Below the pieces are notes generated by a model. The model saw nothing but the letters and a program-made list of their open reading frames with translations. It had not been told where the DNA came from and ran no database searches. Below, piece by piece: positions 25,577-35,529 of a stretch of DNA of 64,000 nucleotides. This DNA is from Blautia sp. MSJ-9 (GTDB lineage: Bacteria > Bacillota > Clostridia > Lachnospirales > Lachnospiraceae): the NCBI RefSeq assembly GCF_018919065.1, contig NZ_JAHLQG010000043.1, positions 62,001 through 126,000 on the forward strand, written 5' to 3'. Made by a program: the position numbers and the translations under genes. The first letter of the stretch is position 1, and each line of letters opens with the position of its first letter.

Positions 25577-26853
25577 GACAGGAAGCCTATTTTTGTACAG
25601 TAAAAGAGCTGAATGAGCTGGGAAAAGATAAGATTCCGCAGCAGCTTATTTCCCATACACATCTGATCTACAGTTCTCCGGCAACGTTGGCGTTCAACTC
25701 TCCAGGAGCAGAAGGATTTGGCGTTAAGCGAGCAGGTCTGGCAGTTCCGGACTCTATCATGCTGATCGTGTCTCCGGGATGCTGTGGTCGTAATACATCG
25801 GTGCTTAGTTCCATGCGTGCTTACCACGACCGTTTCTATTACCTGCTGATGGATGAGACAGATATTGTAACAGGAAGACATTTGAAAAAAATCCCGAAAG
25901 CAGTGGCGGAAATCTGCGAAGAACTTGAGAAAAAGCCATCCGTTGTGATGATATGTATTACCTGTGTGGATGCCCTGCTTGGCACAGATATGGAGCGTGT
26001 CTGTCATAAGGTAGAGGAATATACAGGTATTCCCGTAAGACCGTGTTATATGTATGCACTGACCAGAGAGGGGAGAAAGCCGCCGATGGTGCATGTGCGA
26101 CAGTCCATTTATTCCCTGTTAGAGCCGAAGAAGAAAAAAGGAAATGTGGTGAATTTACTTGGATATTTTTCGCCGTTGGTGGATGATTGTGAACTGTATG
26201 ATCTGCTTCACGGAGCAGGGATAAAAACAATTCATGAGATTTCCAGATGCAGGGATTATGCAGAATATCAGACCATGTCGGAAGCAAACTTTAATCTGGT
26301 ACTGCACCCGGAAGCACGTTTTGCAGCAGAGGATTTTCATGACCGTCTGAAAATCCCGTATATCGAGCTGCGCAGACTGTATCAGATTGATAAAATTGCC
26401 AGCCAGTATCGTGCATTTGGAGCTGCATTAGGCGTGGAATTTGATGATGAAATGCCGCGGAAAGCAGCAGAGGATGTGGTGGTAAAATTTAAGGAAGTAC
26501 ATCCGGATGCAGCATTTGCAGTTGGAGAATGGATGAATGGAGATCCATTTGAGCTGGCACTTGCACTGGTACGCTACGGATTTCATGTGCCGGAGATTTA
26601 TGGAACTTTATCCGGCGAAAATTTCATCTATGTGAAGCAATTAGCGCAGATCAGTCCGGAAACGAAAGTATTTTCCAATCTGGAACCAACTATGCTGTAT
26701 TATGATGGAAGTCAGTCCGGCGTCAATCTGACTATTGGAAAAGATGCCGGATATTATCATAAAGAATGTCCAAACGTGCGCTGGAATGAAGAACGGCAGC
26801 CATATGGTTATGCCGGCGTACGCAGACTGTTTGAGTCACTGGCGGAGGTATAA
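25573..26853 (+). CDS. Nitrogenase component 1-like protein, D-type, cassette 1
   Basis: The start is ATG 25573, overlapping the H-like stop as ATGA, with AGAAGAGG upstream. The 426-residue protein has the alternating Rossmann-like architecture of component 1 proteins. Cysteines in ligand-like positions are C70-C71 (SPGCCG) and C128/C131 ([11 protein letters not shown], matching the NifD ECPVGLIGDD strand). The first NifD cluster Cys position appears replaced ([10 protein letters not shown]). The His/Cys pair that holds FeMo-co in NifD is not apparent. It should pair with the following K-like protein. Reaction unknown. Confidence 0.8.
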   Translation: MRQEAYFCTVKELNELGKDKIPQQLISHTHLIYSSPATLAFNSPGAEGFGVKRAGLAVPDSIMLIVSPGCCGRNTSVLSSMRAYHDRFYYLLMDETDIVTGRHLKKIPKAVAEICEELEKKPSVVMICITCVDALLGTDMERVCHKVEEYTGIPVRPCYMYALTREGRKPPMVHVRQSIYSLLEPKKKKGNVVNLLGYFSPLVDDCELYDLLHGAGIKTIHEISRCRDYAEYQTMSEANFNLVLHPEARFAAEDFHDRLKIPYIELRRLYQIDKIASQYRAFGAALGVEFDDEMPRKAAEDVVVKFKEVHPDAAFAVGEWMNGDPFELALALVRYGFHVPEIYGTLSGENFIYVKQLAQISPETKVFSNLEPTMLYYDGSQSGVNLTIGKDAGYYHKECPNVRWNEERQPYGYAGVRRLFESLAEV

Positions 26854-26857
26854 CACA

Positions 26858-27970
26858 ATGAGAGGACTGAGAAAATATCTGACACCTTTTGCACCGGATC
26901 AGTCCGGGGCTGTGTCTGTATTATATGAATTTGGAGGCATTATCGTTATTTGTGATGCCGGCGGCTGTACCGGAAATATCTGCGGATTCGATGAACCACG
27001 GTGGTTTGAAAGCAAAAGCGCACTGTTCAGTGCCGGGCTTCGTGACATGGACGCAATTCTTGGCCGCGATGACCGTCTGGTGGCAAAACTGGCAGATGCA
27101 GTGACAAAGCTGGATGCGAAATTTGCGGCAATCATCGGGACACCGGTTCCGGCAGTGATCGGAACGGATTACCATGCACTGAAACGTATGACTGAAAAAA
27201 AAGTGGATCTACCAATCCTGACTGTAGATACAGATGGCATGGAATTATATGACAAGGGCGAAGAAAAAGCATGGATGGAGCTGTTTCGTGTATTTGCGGG
27301 CGAAAAGGAAGAAGTGATTCCAAACAAAATAGGGATTCTCGGCATGACACCGCAGGATATCAGTGATCTGCGTGCAGCAGACCGTATCCGGGAACGTTTT
27401 GCAGCAGAAGGGAAAACGGCGGTCTGTTACGGAATGGGAAACGGACTTGATGATGTGAAAAAGGCTTCCAGTGTGGAGAAAAATATTGTAGCAGCACCGG
27501 CAGCTTTGGAAGCGGCGAAATACTTGGAACAAACCTATGGAACACCTTATGAGATTGGCTATCCGCTAGTGGATGAGCTGCTTTGTGACATGAATTATCA
27601 TGGAAAAAAAGTACTTATTGTACAGCAGCAGGTGACAGGAAATGCTATCCGTGAGGAAATATTAAAGAAAGCGCCGGATGTACAGGTAACAGTGGCAAGC
27701 TGGTTTATGATGAAGCCGGAGATTCGCAGGGACGAAGATCTGCATCTGCGGGATGAGGAAGATTATATTAAGCTGGTGGAAAATGGCGCATATGATGTGA
27801 TTTATGCGGATCCATGTATGGCAAGAATGACACCGAAATTTGAAGGAACATTTGTAGATACTATACATTTTGCAGTGTCAGGGAAACTTGTAACAGTGGA
27901 AGCAGCGAAAGACTCCAAAGAACTGAAAGAACCAGGAAAACTGAAAGAATCAAAAAAACAAGAGAAGTAA
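26858..27970 (+). CDS. Nitrogenase component 1-like protein, K-type, cassette 1
   Basis: ATG 26858 is chosen (GGAGG 10-15 bases upstream, 4 bases after the D-like stop). The 370-residue protein has YEFGGIIVICDAGGCTGNICGF with C32, C37 and C42, and GTPVPAVIGTDY where NifK has a Cys in the TTCMAEVIGDD strand. The likely cluster ligands are thus fewer than in NifK. The C-terminus is an unusual Lys/Glu/Pro repeat tail (two 18-base units, KELKEPGKLKESKKQEK), probably disordered. It is related to the second K-like protein at 35526. Confidence 0.8.
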   Translation: MRGLRKYLTPFAPDQSGAVSVLYEFGGIIVICDAGGCTGNICGFDEPRWFESKSALFSAGLRDMDAILGRDDRLVAKLADAVTKLDAKFAAIIGTPVPAVIGTDYHALKRMTEKKVDLPILTVDTDGMELYDKGEEKAWMELFRVFAGEKEEVIPNKIGILGMTPQDISDLRAADRIRERFAAEGKTAVCYGMGNGLDDVKKASSVEKNIVAAPAALEAAKYLEQTYGTPYEIGYPLVDELLCDMNYHGKKVLIVQQQVTGNAIREEILKKAPDVQVTVASWFMMKPEIRRDEDLHLRDEEDYIKLVENGAYDVIYADPCMARMTPKFEGTFVDTIHFAVSGKLVTVEAAKDSKELKEPGKLKESKKQEK

Positions 27971-28039
27971 AAGAACCGGGAAAACCGGACAGCCACGATC
28001 ATTGTGACTATGATCGTATGAGTTCGGTGGGAGAAGTGT

Positions 28040-30499
28040 ATGAATAAAGAGGAGATGACCTGGCGTATCCGGGTATACGGTATTGTTCAGGGAGTTGGTT
28101 TTCGGCCAACAGTAAGCCGCCATGCGACGACTCATGGGATTTGCGGAACTGTCTGTAATAAAGGACCATATGTGGAAATTTTTGCGCAGGGTACAAAAGA
28201 ACAGATCGATGGATTCCTGAATGAACTGAAAGAACATCCGCCGAAACGTGCGGCTATCTTAAAAATAAATACAAAAGATGTTACAGCAGAGACAGCAGTA
28301 CATTTCGAAATATTCGATATCATCGAAAGTGAGAAAACAAAGGGAGAGATATTCGTTTCCCCGGATATTGCAATCTGTGAAGAATGCAAAGAAGAAATGT
28401 TTGATCCGAAAAACCGGCGCTATCTGCATCCGTTTATCAACTGTACCTGCTGCGGACCGAGACTTACGATTCTGGATTCACTGCCATATGACAGGGAACG
28501 TACAAGTATGAAAGAGTTTCCGATGTGCCCGGACTGTGCGAAAGAATATTTCGATGAGAAAACGAGGCGCTATGATGCGCAGCCGGTGTGCTGCAATGAA
28601 TGCGGACCGGAGGTATATCTGATCGGCAGAACTGAGAGAGGGCGTGATGCAATTACATATACACGCCGGATGATCAGTGAAGGTAAAATTGTAGCGATCA
28701 AAGGAATCGGAGGTTTTCATTTGTGTTGCGATGCGACAAATGAAGAAGCGGTTAAACGTCTGCGTACATTAAAGAAACGTCCTGCCAAGCCTTTTGCGGT
28801 GATGGCAAAGGATGAATCAGTGGTAAAACGGGAATGTGTTGTGACACCGGAACAGGAGGAAATTCTTACCGGACATCAGAAACCAATCCTGCTGCTGGAC
28901 AGAAAAAACAGCGGCAGACTGGCAGCTTCTGTAGCACCGGAAAATCCGAAAGTTGGAGTGATGCTTCCCTATGCACCGGTGCAGTTGCTGATTTTCCAGT
29001 ATGATGATGGAATCGAAATGCCGGATCTTCTGGTGATGACCAGTGGGAACACATCCGGGGCTCCAATCTGCCGGGAAGATGAGGAAGCAGTTGCTGAATT
29101 GTCACATTTGTGTGATGCGATGTTATCGCATGATCGAAAAATCAGGATCCGGGCAGATGATACGGTGATGGATTTTTATAAAAACGAACCATACATGATC
29201 CGGAGGTCCAGAGGCTATGCACCGCTGCCGTTTATGACATCAACAGACTGGAAAGGGCAGGTGCTTGCTGTTGGTGGAGAACTGAAAAATACGTTTTGCA
29301 TTGGTGTGGACAGTCGATTTTATCCGTCTCCATATGTGGGAGATCTGGAAGATCTGAGAACTGTAAAAGCATTGCAGGAAACGATTCACCGGTTTCAGAC
29401 ATTGCTGGAAGTAAAGCCACAGGTGGTGGTCTGTGATATGCATCCGAAGTATAACTCCACGGTTGTAGCGAAGGAACTCGGTTATCCGATGATCCAGGTG
29501 CAGCATCATTATGCGCATATTTTGTCCTGTATGACAGAAAATGACTGCCACGATCCGGTCATTGGAGTTGCTTTTGACGGAACCGGATATGGAACGGACG
29601 GTACGATCTGGGGTGGCGAGGTTCTGCTGGCAGATTATGAGAATTTTACAAGATTTGGAAATATTACCCCGTTTTTGCAGATTGGCGGTGACGCTTCTGC
29701 AAAAGAGGGCTGGCGTATTGCGGTATCTATGATCTATGGATATACAAAAGACCGCGAACAGGCATGGAAGATTATTGAAAAGCTTGGACTTTGCAGCGAA
29801 CAGGAAAGCAAAGTGCAGTTTACCATGGCAGACCGTAAGATCAATGCAGTGATTTCAACCAGTGTGGGAAGGCTTTTTGATGCAGTCAGTGCGATTCTGG
29901 GTATCAGGCGCCAGTCAAGTTTTGAGGGTGAAGCATCGATGGCATTGGAGTTTGCAGCAGAAGCATATGAACAGAAAAAATATGAACAGCAAAAATATAA
30001 ACAGGGAAATTGTGAACAGCGAGAATGCGAACAGCAAAAAAAAGAATATGAACTGCAGGATATTGAAGTAGTTGAAAATCTGAGCGGAAATGAGGAACTG
30101 GACAAGCTGGTGTATAAAAACGAGGAACGTTTCATTTTAAATACCAGAATGTTGATACAACAGATTGTAGAAGAAAAAATGCAAGGTGCAGACAGCGGCA
30201 GGCTGGCATATCTTTTTCATCAGGTACTGGCAGAGCAGATTGTAGCAGTCTGTAGCGAAGCACGTAACAGCAGTGGCAGAAATAAAGTCGCACTGAGCGG
30301 CGGTGTATTTCAGAACCGATTACTGCTGCGCCTGACAGAAGAACGACTTAAACAGGAAGGTTTTGAAGTGTTGCGGCATCACATGATCCCGCCAAATGAT
30401 GGAGGAATCGCGATCGGACAGGCAGCATATGGGATGTATCGATATAATTGTTCACCTTGTTCTGAATCATGCGCTTTTAAAAATAGTAGCGAACAGTAA
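28040..30499 (+). CDS. hypF: Carbamoyltransferase HypF
   Basis: The 819-residue protein has all HypF domains: acylphosphatase (RVYGIVQGVGFRPTVSRH), two zinc fingers (CEECKEEMFD...CTCCGP and CPDCAKEYFD...CCNECGP), a YrdC domain (KGIGGFHLCCDATN) and a Kae1-like domain (QHHYAHILSCM, FDGTGYGTDGTIWGGE). HypF makes S-carbamoyl on the HypE C-terminal Cys from carbamoyl phosphate, the source of CN ligands for Fe. An insert at about residues 643-667 consists of five 15-base units (YEQKK/YEQQK type) not normal for HypF. It lies 69 bases after the K-like gene. Confidence 0.95.
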   Translation: MNKEEMTWRIRVYGIVQGVGFRPTVSRHATTHGICGTVCNKGPYVEIFAQGTKEQIDGFLNELKEHPPKRAAILKINTKDVTAETAVHFEIFDIIESEKTKGEIFVSPDIAICEECKEEMFDPKNRRYLHPFINCTCCGPRLTILDSLPYDRERTSMKEFPMCPDCAKEYFDEKTRRYDAQPVCCNECGPEVYLIGRTERGRDAITYTRRMISEGKIVAIKGIGGFHLCCDATNEEAVKRLRTLKKRPAKPFAVMAKDESVVKRECVVTPEQEEILTGHQKPILLLDRKNSGRLAASVAPENPKVGVMLPYAPVQLLIFQYDDGIEMPDLLVMTSGNTSGAPICREDEEAVAELSHLCDAMLSHDRKIRIRADDTVMDFYKNEPYMIRRSRGYAPLPFMTSTDWKGQVLAVGGELKNTFCIGVDSRFYPSPYVGDLEDLRTVKALQETIHRFQTLLEVKPQVVVCDMHPKYNSTVVAKELGYPMIQVQHHYAHILSCMTENDCHDPVIGVAFDGTGYGTDGTIWGGEVLLADYENFTRFGNITPFLQIGGDASAKEGWRIAVSMIYGYTKDREQAWKIIEKLGLCSEQESKVQFTMADRKINAVISTSVGRLFDAVSAILGIRRQSSFEGEASMALEFAAEAYEQKKYEQQKYKQGNCEQRECEQQKKEYELQDIEVVENLSGNEELDKLVYKNEERFILNTRMLIQQIVEEKMQGADSGRLAYLFHQVLAEQIVAVCSEARNSSGRNKVALSGGVFQNRLLLRLTEERLKQEGFEVLRHHMIPPNDGGIAIGQAAYGMYRYNCSPCSESCAFKNSSEQ
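29966..30040 (+). repeat. Five 15-bp tandem repeats inside hypF
   Basis: Units of the form tatgaacagaaaaaa repeat five times in frame, encoding YEQKK, YEQQK, YKQGN, CEQRE and CEQQK. They sit in the Kae1-like domain region and add a charged, likely disordered loop. Confidence 0.75.
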
Positions 30500-30603
30500 C
30501 ATATTAATTTGACCAGATAAACTGCGAAGCAGTTCTTAGGGTATGAATAAATAACAAAGCGGATGCTTTTATCCGTTTGATCGAACGGTAGGAGGATATA
30601 AAG
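30500..30603. other. hypF-hypC spacer with two small hairpins
   Basis: It contains aactgc-gaa-gcagtt (30520-30534), identical to a hairpin at 59397-59411, and an imperfect aagcggat...atccgttt hairpin (about 30556-30578). A good GTAGGAGG site precedes hypC. No promoter is evident. Confidence 0.4.
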
Positions 30604-30813
30604 ATGTGTGTAGGATTATCAGCAAAAGTAGTAAAAATCAGTAATGGCACAGCGCTCATCGACGCAGGCGGTGCCAAAAGAGAGGTTTCTTCTCAGCTTC
30701 TGGAAGATCTGGAGCCTGGAGATTATGTTATGGTTCACGCAGGTGTGGCAATTGCAAAGATCACCGATGAAGACGACAGTGAAACCGAGCAGCTCATGGA
30801 GGAATTTTTATAA
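30604..30813 (+). CDS. hypC: Hydrogenase assembly chaperone HypC
   Basis: The 69-residue protein starts MCVGLSAKVV with the essential Cys2 that, with HypD, carries the Fe during ligand assembly. It has a conserved GGAKREVSSQLLEDLEPGDYVMVHAGVAIAKI core. GGAGG precedes ATG. The stop overlaps the hypD start by one base (TAATG). Confidence 0.95.
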   Translation: MCVGLSAKVVKISNGTALIDAGGAKREVSSQLLEDLEPGDYVMVHAGVAIAKITDEDDSETEQLMEEFL

Positions 30814-31886
30814 TGGCAGAGGAGAAATGTGAAAAGAAGAGCGAAGAGAAAACCGAAAGGAAAACCGCCAGAGAGATCATTGAAAATTATGATGGCCCAA
30901 AGGTACGGATCATGGAAGTATGCGGTACGCACACTCATGAGATCTTCCGACTGGGAATCCGCAGATTGCTTCCTGAACAGGTGGAACTGATCTCCGGACC
31001 GGGATGTCCGGTATGTGTAACTCCGGTCAGCTTTATTGACGAAGCGATTTATCTGGCACTGGAAAAAGGAGTTACCATCTGTACATTTGGTGACCTGGTA
31101 CGTGTGCCGGGAACAAAGATGAGCCTTGCAGGAGCCCGTGAACAAGGGGCTGACATTCACGTCGTATATTCTCCGGCAGATGCGGAAAAATATGCCAGAG
31201 AACATCCGGACAAACAGGTGACATTTCTTTCAGTCGGATTTGAAACAACGACACCGGCAAGTTGTCTTTCAGTAAAAGCTGCAAAAGAAAACGGGTTGGA
31301 TAATTACTCAATATTAACTGCCAACAAAACCATGCCTCAGGCTTATGAGGTGTTAAAAGGCAGTGCGGATGTATTTTTATATCCGGGACATGTCAACGCC
31401 ATTACAGGAACACGTCTGTGCGAAGCACTGACAGAAGAAGGAGTCAGTGGTGTTGTGGCAGGATTTACTGCAAAAGAGCTGATGACAGCACTGGCAGTTG
31501 CACTGGTAAAATTTCAGGAAGGAAAGCCGTTTTTTGTAAACTGTTATCCGCGTGTGGTGACACAGGATGGAAGCAGGGAAGCACAGGTGCTTGTAGATGA
31601 GATGATGGAAGCATGTGACTGTGAATGGAGAGGTCTGGGTGTGATTCCTGCATCCGGCATGAAATTAAGACAGGAATGGCAGAATTTCGATGCACGTATC
31701 AAATATCAGATGCCGAAGATTGAAGGAAAACCAAACCCGGCCTGTCGCTGCGGGGATGTGTTGCAGGGAAAATGCAAACCATCTGACTGTAAAGTATTTG
31801 GAAAAGGCTGTACACCGCAGCATCCGGTCGGAGCCTGCATGGTATCCGGCGAAGGCGCCTGTTCTGCATACTATCAGTATTCATAA
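30813..31886 (+). CDS. hypD: Fe-CN/CO assembly scaffold HypD
   Basis: The 357-residue protein has the HypD signature MEVCGTHTHEIFRLGIRRLL, GPGCPVCVTP, GFETTTPA and the C-terminal [4Fe-4S] cysteine set (CRCGDVLQGKCKPSDCKVFGKGC). With HypC it holds the iron that receives CO and CN. The N-terminus carries a Lys/Glu-rich extension of about 20 residues. It overlaps hypC by one base, so the pair is coupled. Confidence 0.95.
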   Translation: MAEEKCEKKSEEKTERKTAREIIENYDGPKVRIMEVCGTHTHEIFRLGIRRLLPEQVELISGPGCPVCVTPVSFIDEAIYLALEKGVTICTFGDLVRVPGTKMSLAGAREQGADIHVVYSPADAEKYAREHPDKQVTFLSVGFETTTPASCLSVKAAKENGLDNYSILTANKTMPQAYEVLKGSADVFLYPGHVNAITGTRLCEALTEEGVSGVVAGFTAKELMTALAVALVKFQEGKPFFVNCYPRVVTQDGSREAQVLVDEMMEACDCEWRGLGVIPASGMKLRQEWQNFDARIKYQMPKIEGKPNPACRCGDVLQGKCKPSDCKVFGKGCTPQHPVGACMVSGEGACSAYYQYS

Positions 31887-31977
31887 CTGTTCAGTATATT
31901 CACAGTTATGAGCCAAAATCTATTGAAAATCGCATTTGGCGATGGGAATTATCTTGATAAGAAAGAAGGAAATCATC

Positions 31978-32985
31978 ATGGAAAATAAAACAGTAACAAT
32001 GGCACACGGAGCCGGTGGAAAACAGACCTCTGAACTGATCGACCAGGTGTTTAAAGCACATTTTGCGAACAAGGATCTGACAGCTGATGATGCAGCAGTA
32101 TTAGTTCCTCCTACAGGCAAAATGGCAGTATCTACCGATGGTTTCATCGTATCTCCGGCGTTCTTTCCGGGAGGAAATATCGGAAAATTGTCTATCTGCG
32201 GAACTGTCAATGACCTTGCCTGCATGGGAGCAAAACCATTGTATCTTACCTGCGCATTTGTAATTGAAGAGGGATTTCCGATGGAAAAACTGGAAGAAAT
32301 TGCTGCAGCCATGGAGAAAACGGCAAAAGAAGCAGGAGTACATATCGTATCAGGAGATACAAAGGTTGCAGGAAAAGGCCAGGTGGACGGAGTCTTTATC
32401 ACTACGACCGGAATGGGTGAGATCGAAGAAGGAGTAATCGTTGGCGGAGAACTGGCAAAACCGGGGGATGCGATCATTGTAACCGGTGATATCGGACGCC
32501 ATGGATGCACGATTCTGTTAGAGAGAGAAGATTTTGGAATTGATGCGGACGTGACCAGTGACTGTGCACCTTTATGGAATACGGTAAAAGCAGTCATGGA
32601 TACCACACACAATCTGCACGTGATCCGTGATGCAACCAGAGGCGGTGTCGGAACTGTCCTGTATGAGATTGCAGGACAGAGTAACGTGGGTATTCGCTTA
32701 AATGCAGCAGCAGTTCCGGTACAGCCGGAAGTAAAAGGAGTCTGTGGAATGCTTGGACTGGAACCTTTATACCTGGCATGTGAGGGAAGACTTGTCATTA
32801 TGGCGCCAAAGGAAGAGGCTGAAGGAATTGTAGAAACCTTGCGAAAATGTCCATATTCCGAAAATGCAGCGATCATCGGTGAAGTGATCGCAGAAGAACC
32901 TGGAAGAGTTATCATGGAGACTGAGATCGGCACACAGGCACTGCTTCCACAGCCGGGAGGAGAGCTGTTACCAAGAATCTGTTAA
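31978..32985 (+). CDS. hypE: Carbamoyl dehydratase HypE
   Basis: The start is ATG 31978, behind AGAAGGA and giving the normal MAHGAGGKQTSELI beginning; the frame is open to 31936. The 335-residue protein has the AIRS-type ATP site (DDAAVLVPPTGKMAVSTDGFIVSP) and ends in PRIC, the essential C-terminal Cys that is carbamoylated by HypF and dehydrated to thiocyanate. All functional hallmarks are intact. Confidence 0.95.
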   Translation: MENKTVTMAHGAGGKQTSELIDQVFKAHFANKDLTADDAAVLVPPTGKMAVSTDGFIVSPAFFPGGNIGKLSICGTVNDLACMGAKPLYLTCAFVIEEGFPMEKLEEIAAAMEKTAKEAGVHIVSGDTKVAGKGQVDGVFITTTGMGEIEEGVIVGGELAKPGDAIIVTGDIGRHGCTILLEREDFGIDADVTSDCAPLWNTVKAVMDTTHNLHVIRDATRGGVGTVLYEIAGQSNVGIRLNAAAVPVQPEVKGVCGMLGLEPLYLACEGRLVIMAPKEEAEGIVETLRKCPYSENAAIIGEVIAEEPGRVIMETEIGTQALLPQPGGELLPRIC

Positions 32986-33002
32986 ACAGGAGGAATCAGG
33001 GC

Positions 33003-33278
33003 ATGGACACCAGAGTGGCAGTTATTTCAATTATTGTAGAACAGGAAGATGCGATCGAAGAATTAAATACCCTGCTTCATGAGGCACGTCAGTATATTAT
33101 TGGCAGAATGGGTATCCCATACCGCTCGAAAGGGATTAGTATTATCAGCATTGCAATCGATGCACCGCAGGATAAGATCAGTGCACTTTCCGGAAAAATC
33201 GGACATTTAAAAGGAGTATCTGCAAAAACAGCATATTCAAAGGTCATTACTCCGGCGGAAGGAGGAATAAAGGATTGA
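33003..33278 (+). CDS. TM1266-type putative iron-only hydrogenase system regulator
   Basis: The 91-residue protein matches the TM1266/ACT-like family: [38 protein letters not shown] and [28 protein letters not shown]. Members usually sit next to [FeFe]-hydrogenase maturation genes (hydEFG), resemble the NikR effector domain, and are thought to be regulatory. Here it lies instead between hypE and the second H-like gene. CAGGAGG is upstream of ATG. Its stop overlaps the TTG start of the H-like gene. Confidence 0.85.
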   Translation: MDTRVAVISIIVEQEDAIEELNTLLHEARQYIIGRMGIPYRSKGISIISIAIDAPQDKISALSGKIGHLKGVSAKTAYSKVITPAEGGIKD

Positions 33279-34192
33279 TCAGGATCGCAGTATATGGAAA
33301 AGGCGGAATTGGAAAATCTACGACTGTTTCCAATGTAGCGGCAGCATTGGCTGAGATGGGGCTTAGAGTGATGCAGATCGGATGCGATCCGAAAGCGGAT
33401 TCTACCATTTTACTTCGTCACGGAGAAGCAGTTCCGGCAGTGCTCGATTTATATAACAAAAAAAAGCAATCACTGCAGTTAGAAGATATGATACGCATTG
33501 GCTATAATAATGTCATCTGTGTGGAAGCCGGAGGACCGACGCCAGGGCTTGGCTGTGCAGGTCGTGGAATCATCACGGCGCTGGAAAAGCTGAAAGAACT
33601 GGGAGCCTATGAGGTATACAAACCGGATGTGGTTTTATATGATGTACTTGGAGATGTAGTCTGTGGAGGATTTTCCATGCCGATGCGAAATGGTTACGCT
33701 GACAAAGTATTTATTCTTACATCCGGGGAAAATATGGCGATTCATGCGGCGGCAAATATTGCCATGGCAGTGCAGAACTTTAAAAATCGTGGATATGCAG
33801 GGCTTGGCGGACTGATTTTGAACCGCAGGGATGTTCCGAGGGAAGAAAAAAAAGTGGTAGAACTGGCAGATGATTTCCAGACAGCAGTTATTGGTACGTT
33901 ATCACACAGCAGTCAGGTAGCGTTGGCGGAAGAACAGCAGAAAACATTGATGGAGTGCTATCCTGAAAGTGAAATGGCAGAGGAATACCGTGCACTTGCG
34001 GTGCAGATGTACCGGATATGTGGTGGTGTTTTGAAAGATGAAAACGATGTTGTAAGGGATGAATATATGCGTAAATGTATGGATGAGCATATGGATAAAT
34101 ATATAGACGAGCATATGGATAAATATACGGACGAACGTATGAATGAACATATAAATGAATGCATGAATGGACAGACACAGGAGGATGTGTAA
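33275..34192 (+). CDS. Nitrogenase iron protein-like (NifH/BchL family) ATPase, cassette 2
   Basis: It starts at TTG 33275, overlapping the regulator's stop as TTGA, with GGAGG 10 bases upstream. The 305-residue protein keeps the P-loop [10 protein letters not shown] and cluster cysteines C94 (GLGCAGRG) and C130 (DVVCGGF). After about residue 260 there is a tail of five 8-residue repeats (DEHMDKYI type) from 24-base tandem DNA units, not found in NifH. It is closely related to the cassette 1 H protein. It presumably donates electrons to the downstream D/K pair. Confidence 0.9.
   Translation: MIRIAVYGKGGIGKSTTVSNVAAALAEMGLRVMQIGCDPKADSTILLRHGEAVPAVLDLYNKKKQSLQLEDMIRIGYNNVICVEAGGPTPGLGCAGRGIITALEKLKELGAYEVYKPDVVLYDVLGDVVCGGFSMPMRNGYADKVFILTSGENMAIHAAANIAMAVQNFKNRGYAGLGGLILNRRDVPREEKKVVELADDFQTAVIGTLSHSSQVALAEEQQKTLMECYPESEMAEEYRALAVQMYRICGGVLKDENDVVRDEYMRKCMDEHMDKYIDEHMDKYTDERMNEHINECMNGQTQEDV
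34058..34177 (+). repeat. Five 24-bp tandem repeats at the 3' end of the H-like gene
   Basis: Units gatgagcatatggataaatata-like repeat five times exactly in frame, at 34058, 34082, 34106, 34130 and 34154. They encode [32 protein letters not shown] and NECMNGQT. Confidence 0.8.
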
Positions 34193-35529
34193 TGTTACGT
34201 CGTATGGGTGAAACGGTTGATCCGAAAGGCGCAGTGGTAAAAATAAAAGATGCTTCCTTCCCGGCGCCATTTGCTTCGGAGCTGGAATATAATTCTCCGG
34301 TGCATGGCAACTGGAATATTGTACATACAGGGATGCAGGTTCCGGAATCCATTCAGATTTATGTCTGTGCAGATAACTGTATGCGGGGCGTTGTGCTGAC
34401 AGCAGCAGAGATGAACGCGGCAGAACGTTTTTCCTTTGTAATCCTGGAAGAACAGGATCTCTTAAACAGCAATCTGGAGGATATTACTATTGAGGGCGTG
34501 ACAGACGTGCTGAACAAACGCGGAGATCACCCAAAGGCTGTTTTACTGTTTACGGTTTGTCTGCATCATTTTGTGGGAAGCAATCTGGACTATATTTACA
34601 GTGAACTGGAGTATCGTTTCCCGGATATCTGTTTTATCCGTTGTTACATGGACCCAATCATGCAGAAGCATGGACTAACTCCGGATCAGAAGCTGCGCAA
34701 AGCAATGTATGATCCGCTTCCGGCCTGCAAACCGAACATGAAAACAGTATCTGTCTTTGGCAGTGATTTTGTGCTGGATGAGAGCAGTGATATCAAGCGT
34801 TTATTAAAACGATATGAGTATACAGTGAGAGAACTGCCAGCCTGTAAAACATGGCAGGATCTGCTGGATATGAGCAAAGGCAGTCTGTTTATCGACTGCT
34901 ATCCGGCAGGAAAATACGGAATGGAAGCACAGGCGGAGCGCTTGGGACGTGAGCATCTGTATCTGCCTGGCAGTTTTGACTATGATGAAATTGAAAAACA
35001 GTTAAAACAGCTGACAGATGCACTTGGACTGCCGGAATTAACAGAAGACGAATTAGCGCATGAACGAGAAAACTGTGAGGAAGTGCTGGCAAGAGCAAAA
35101 GAGCTGATTAAAGATATGCCTGTCACTTTAGACTATCTATATCATCCAAGACCCCTTGGACTGGCAAAGCTACTTCTGACACATGGATTTTGTGTGAAAG
35201 CAGTTTATCTGGATGGAATCAGTCCGGAGGAAAGAGAGGAGTTTCTCTGGCTGCAGAAGCATGCGCCGGAACTTGAACTGATCGCAACCATTCAGGTGAA
35301 GATGCGTGTACTGCCAAGAGGTGGCAGTGAAGAAATGCTTGCCATTGGACAGAAAGCAGCCTATTTCAGCCGAAGCCGCCACTTTGTCAATCTGGTACAG
35401 GGAGAAGGTCTGTATGGATTTGACGGGATCAGAAGAACGGCGGAGCTGATGATGGAGGCGTATCGAGAAGAAAAGGATACAGAGAAACTTGTAGTGCAAA
35501 AAGGATGGGGGTGCGAGTGCTGCCTATGA
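34192..35529 (+). CDS. Nitrogenase component 1-like protein, D-type, cassette 2
   Basis: ATG 34192 overlaps the H-like stop by one base (TAATG) with AGGAGG 10 bases upstream. The 445-residue protein resembles component 1 alpha-type subunits. Cys C59 and C63 (VCADNCMRG) and C123 (LLFTVCLHHFVGSNLDYI) occupy ligand-like positions, with no obvious cofactor His/Cys. It ends in GWGCECCL, a Cys-rich terminus (CxCC) unusual for the family. Similarity to the cassette 1 D protein is low, so the cassettes are not a simple duplication. Confidence 0.75.
   Translation: MLRRMGETVDPKGAVVKIKDASFPAPFASELEYNSPVHGNWNIVHTGMQVPESIQIYVCADNCMRGVVLTAAEMNAAERFSFVILEEQDLLNSNLEDITIEGVTDVLNKRGDHPKAVLLFTVCLHHFVGSNLDYIYSELEYRFPDICFIRCYMDPIMQKHGLTPDQKLRKAMYDPLPACKPNMKTVSVFGSDFVLDESSDIKRLLKRYEYTVRELPACKTWQDLLDMSKGSLFIDCYPAGKYGMEAQAERLGREHLYLPGSFDYDEIEKQLKQLTDALGLPELTEDELAHERENCEEVLARAKELIKDMPVTLDYLYHPRPLGLAKLLLTHGFCVKAVYLDGISPEEREEFLWLQKHAPELELIATIQVKMRVLPRGGSEEMLAIGQKAAYFSRSRHFVNLVQGEGLYGFDGIRRTAELMMEAYREEKDTEKLVVQKGWGCECCL

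Noticed and set aside
31920-32933. 337-codon minus-strand open frame over hypE
   Set aside because: Shadow of the hypE coding frame; Ser/Pro/Thr-rich without recognised domains.
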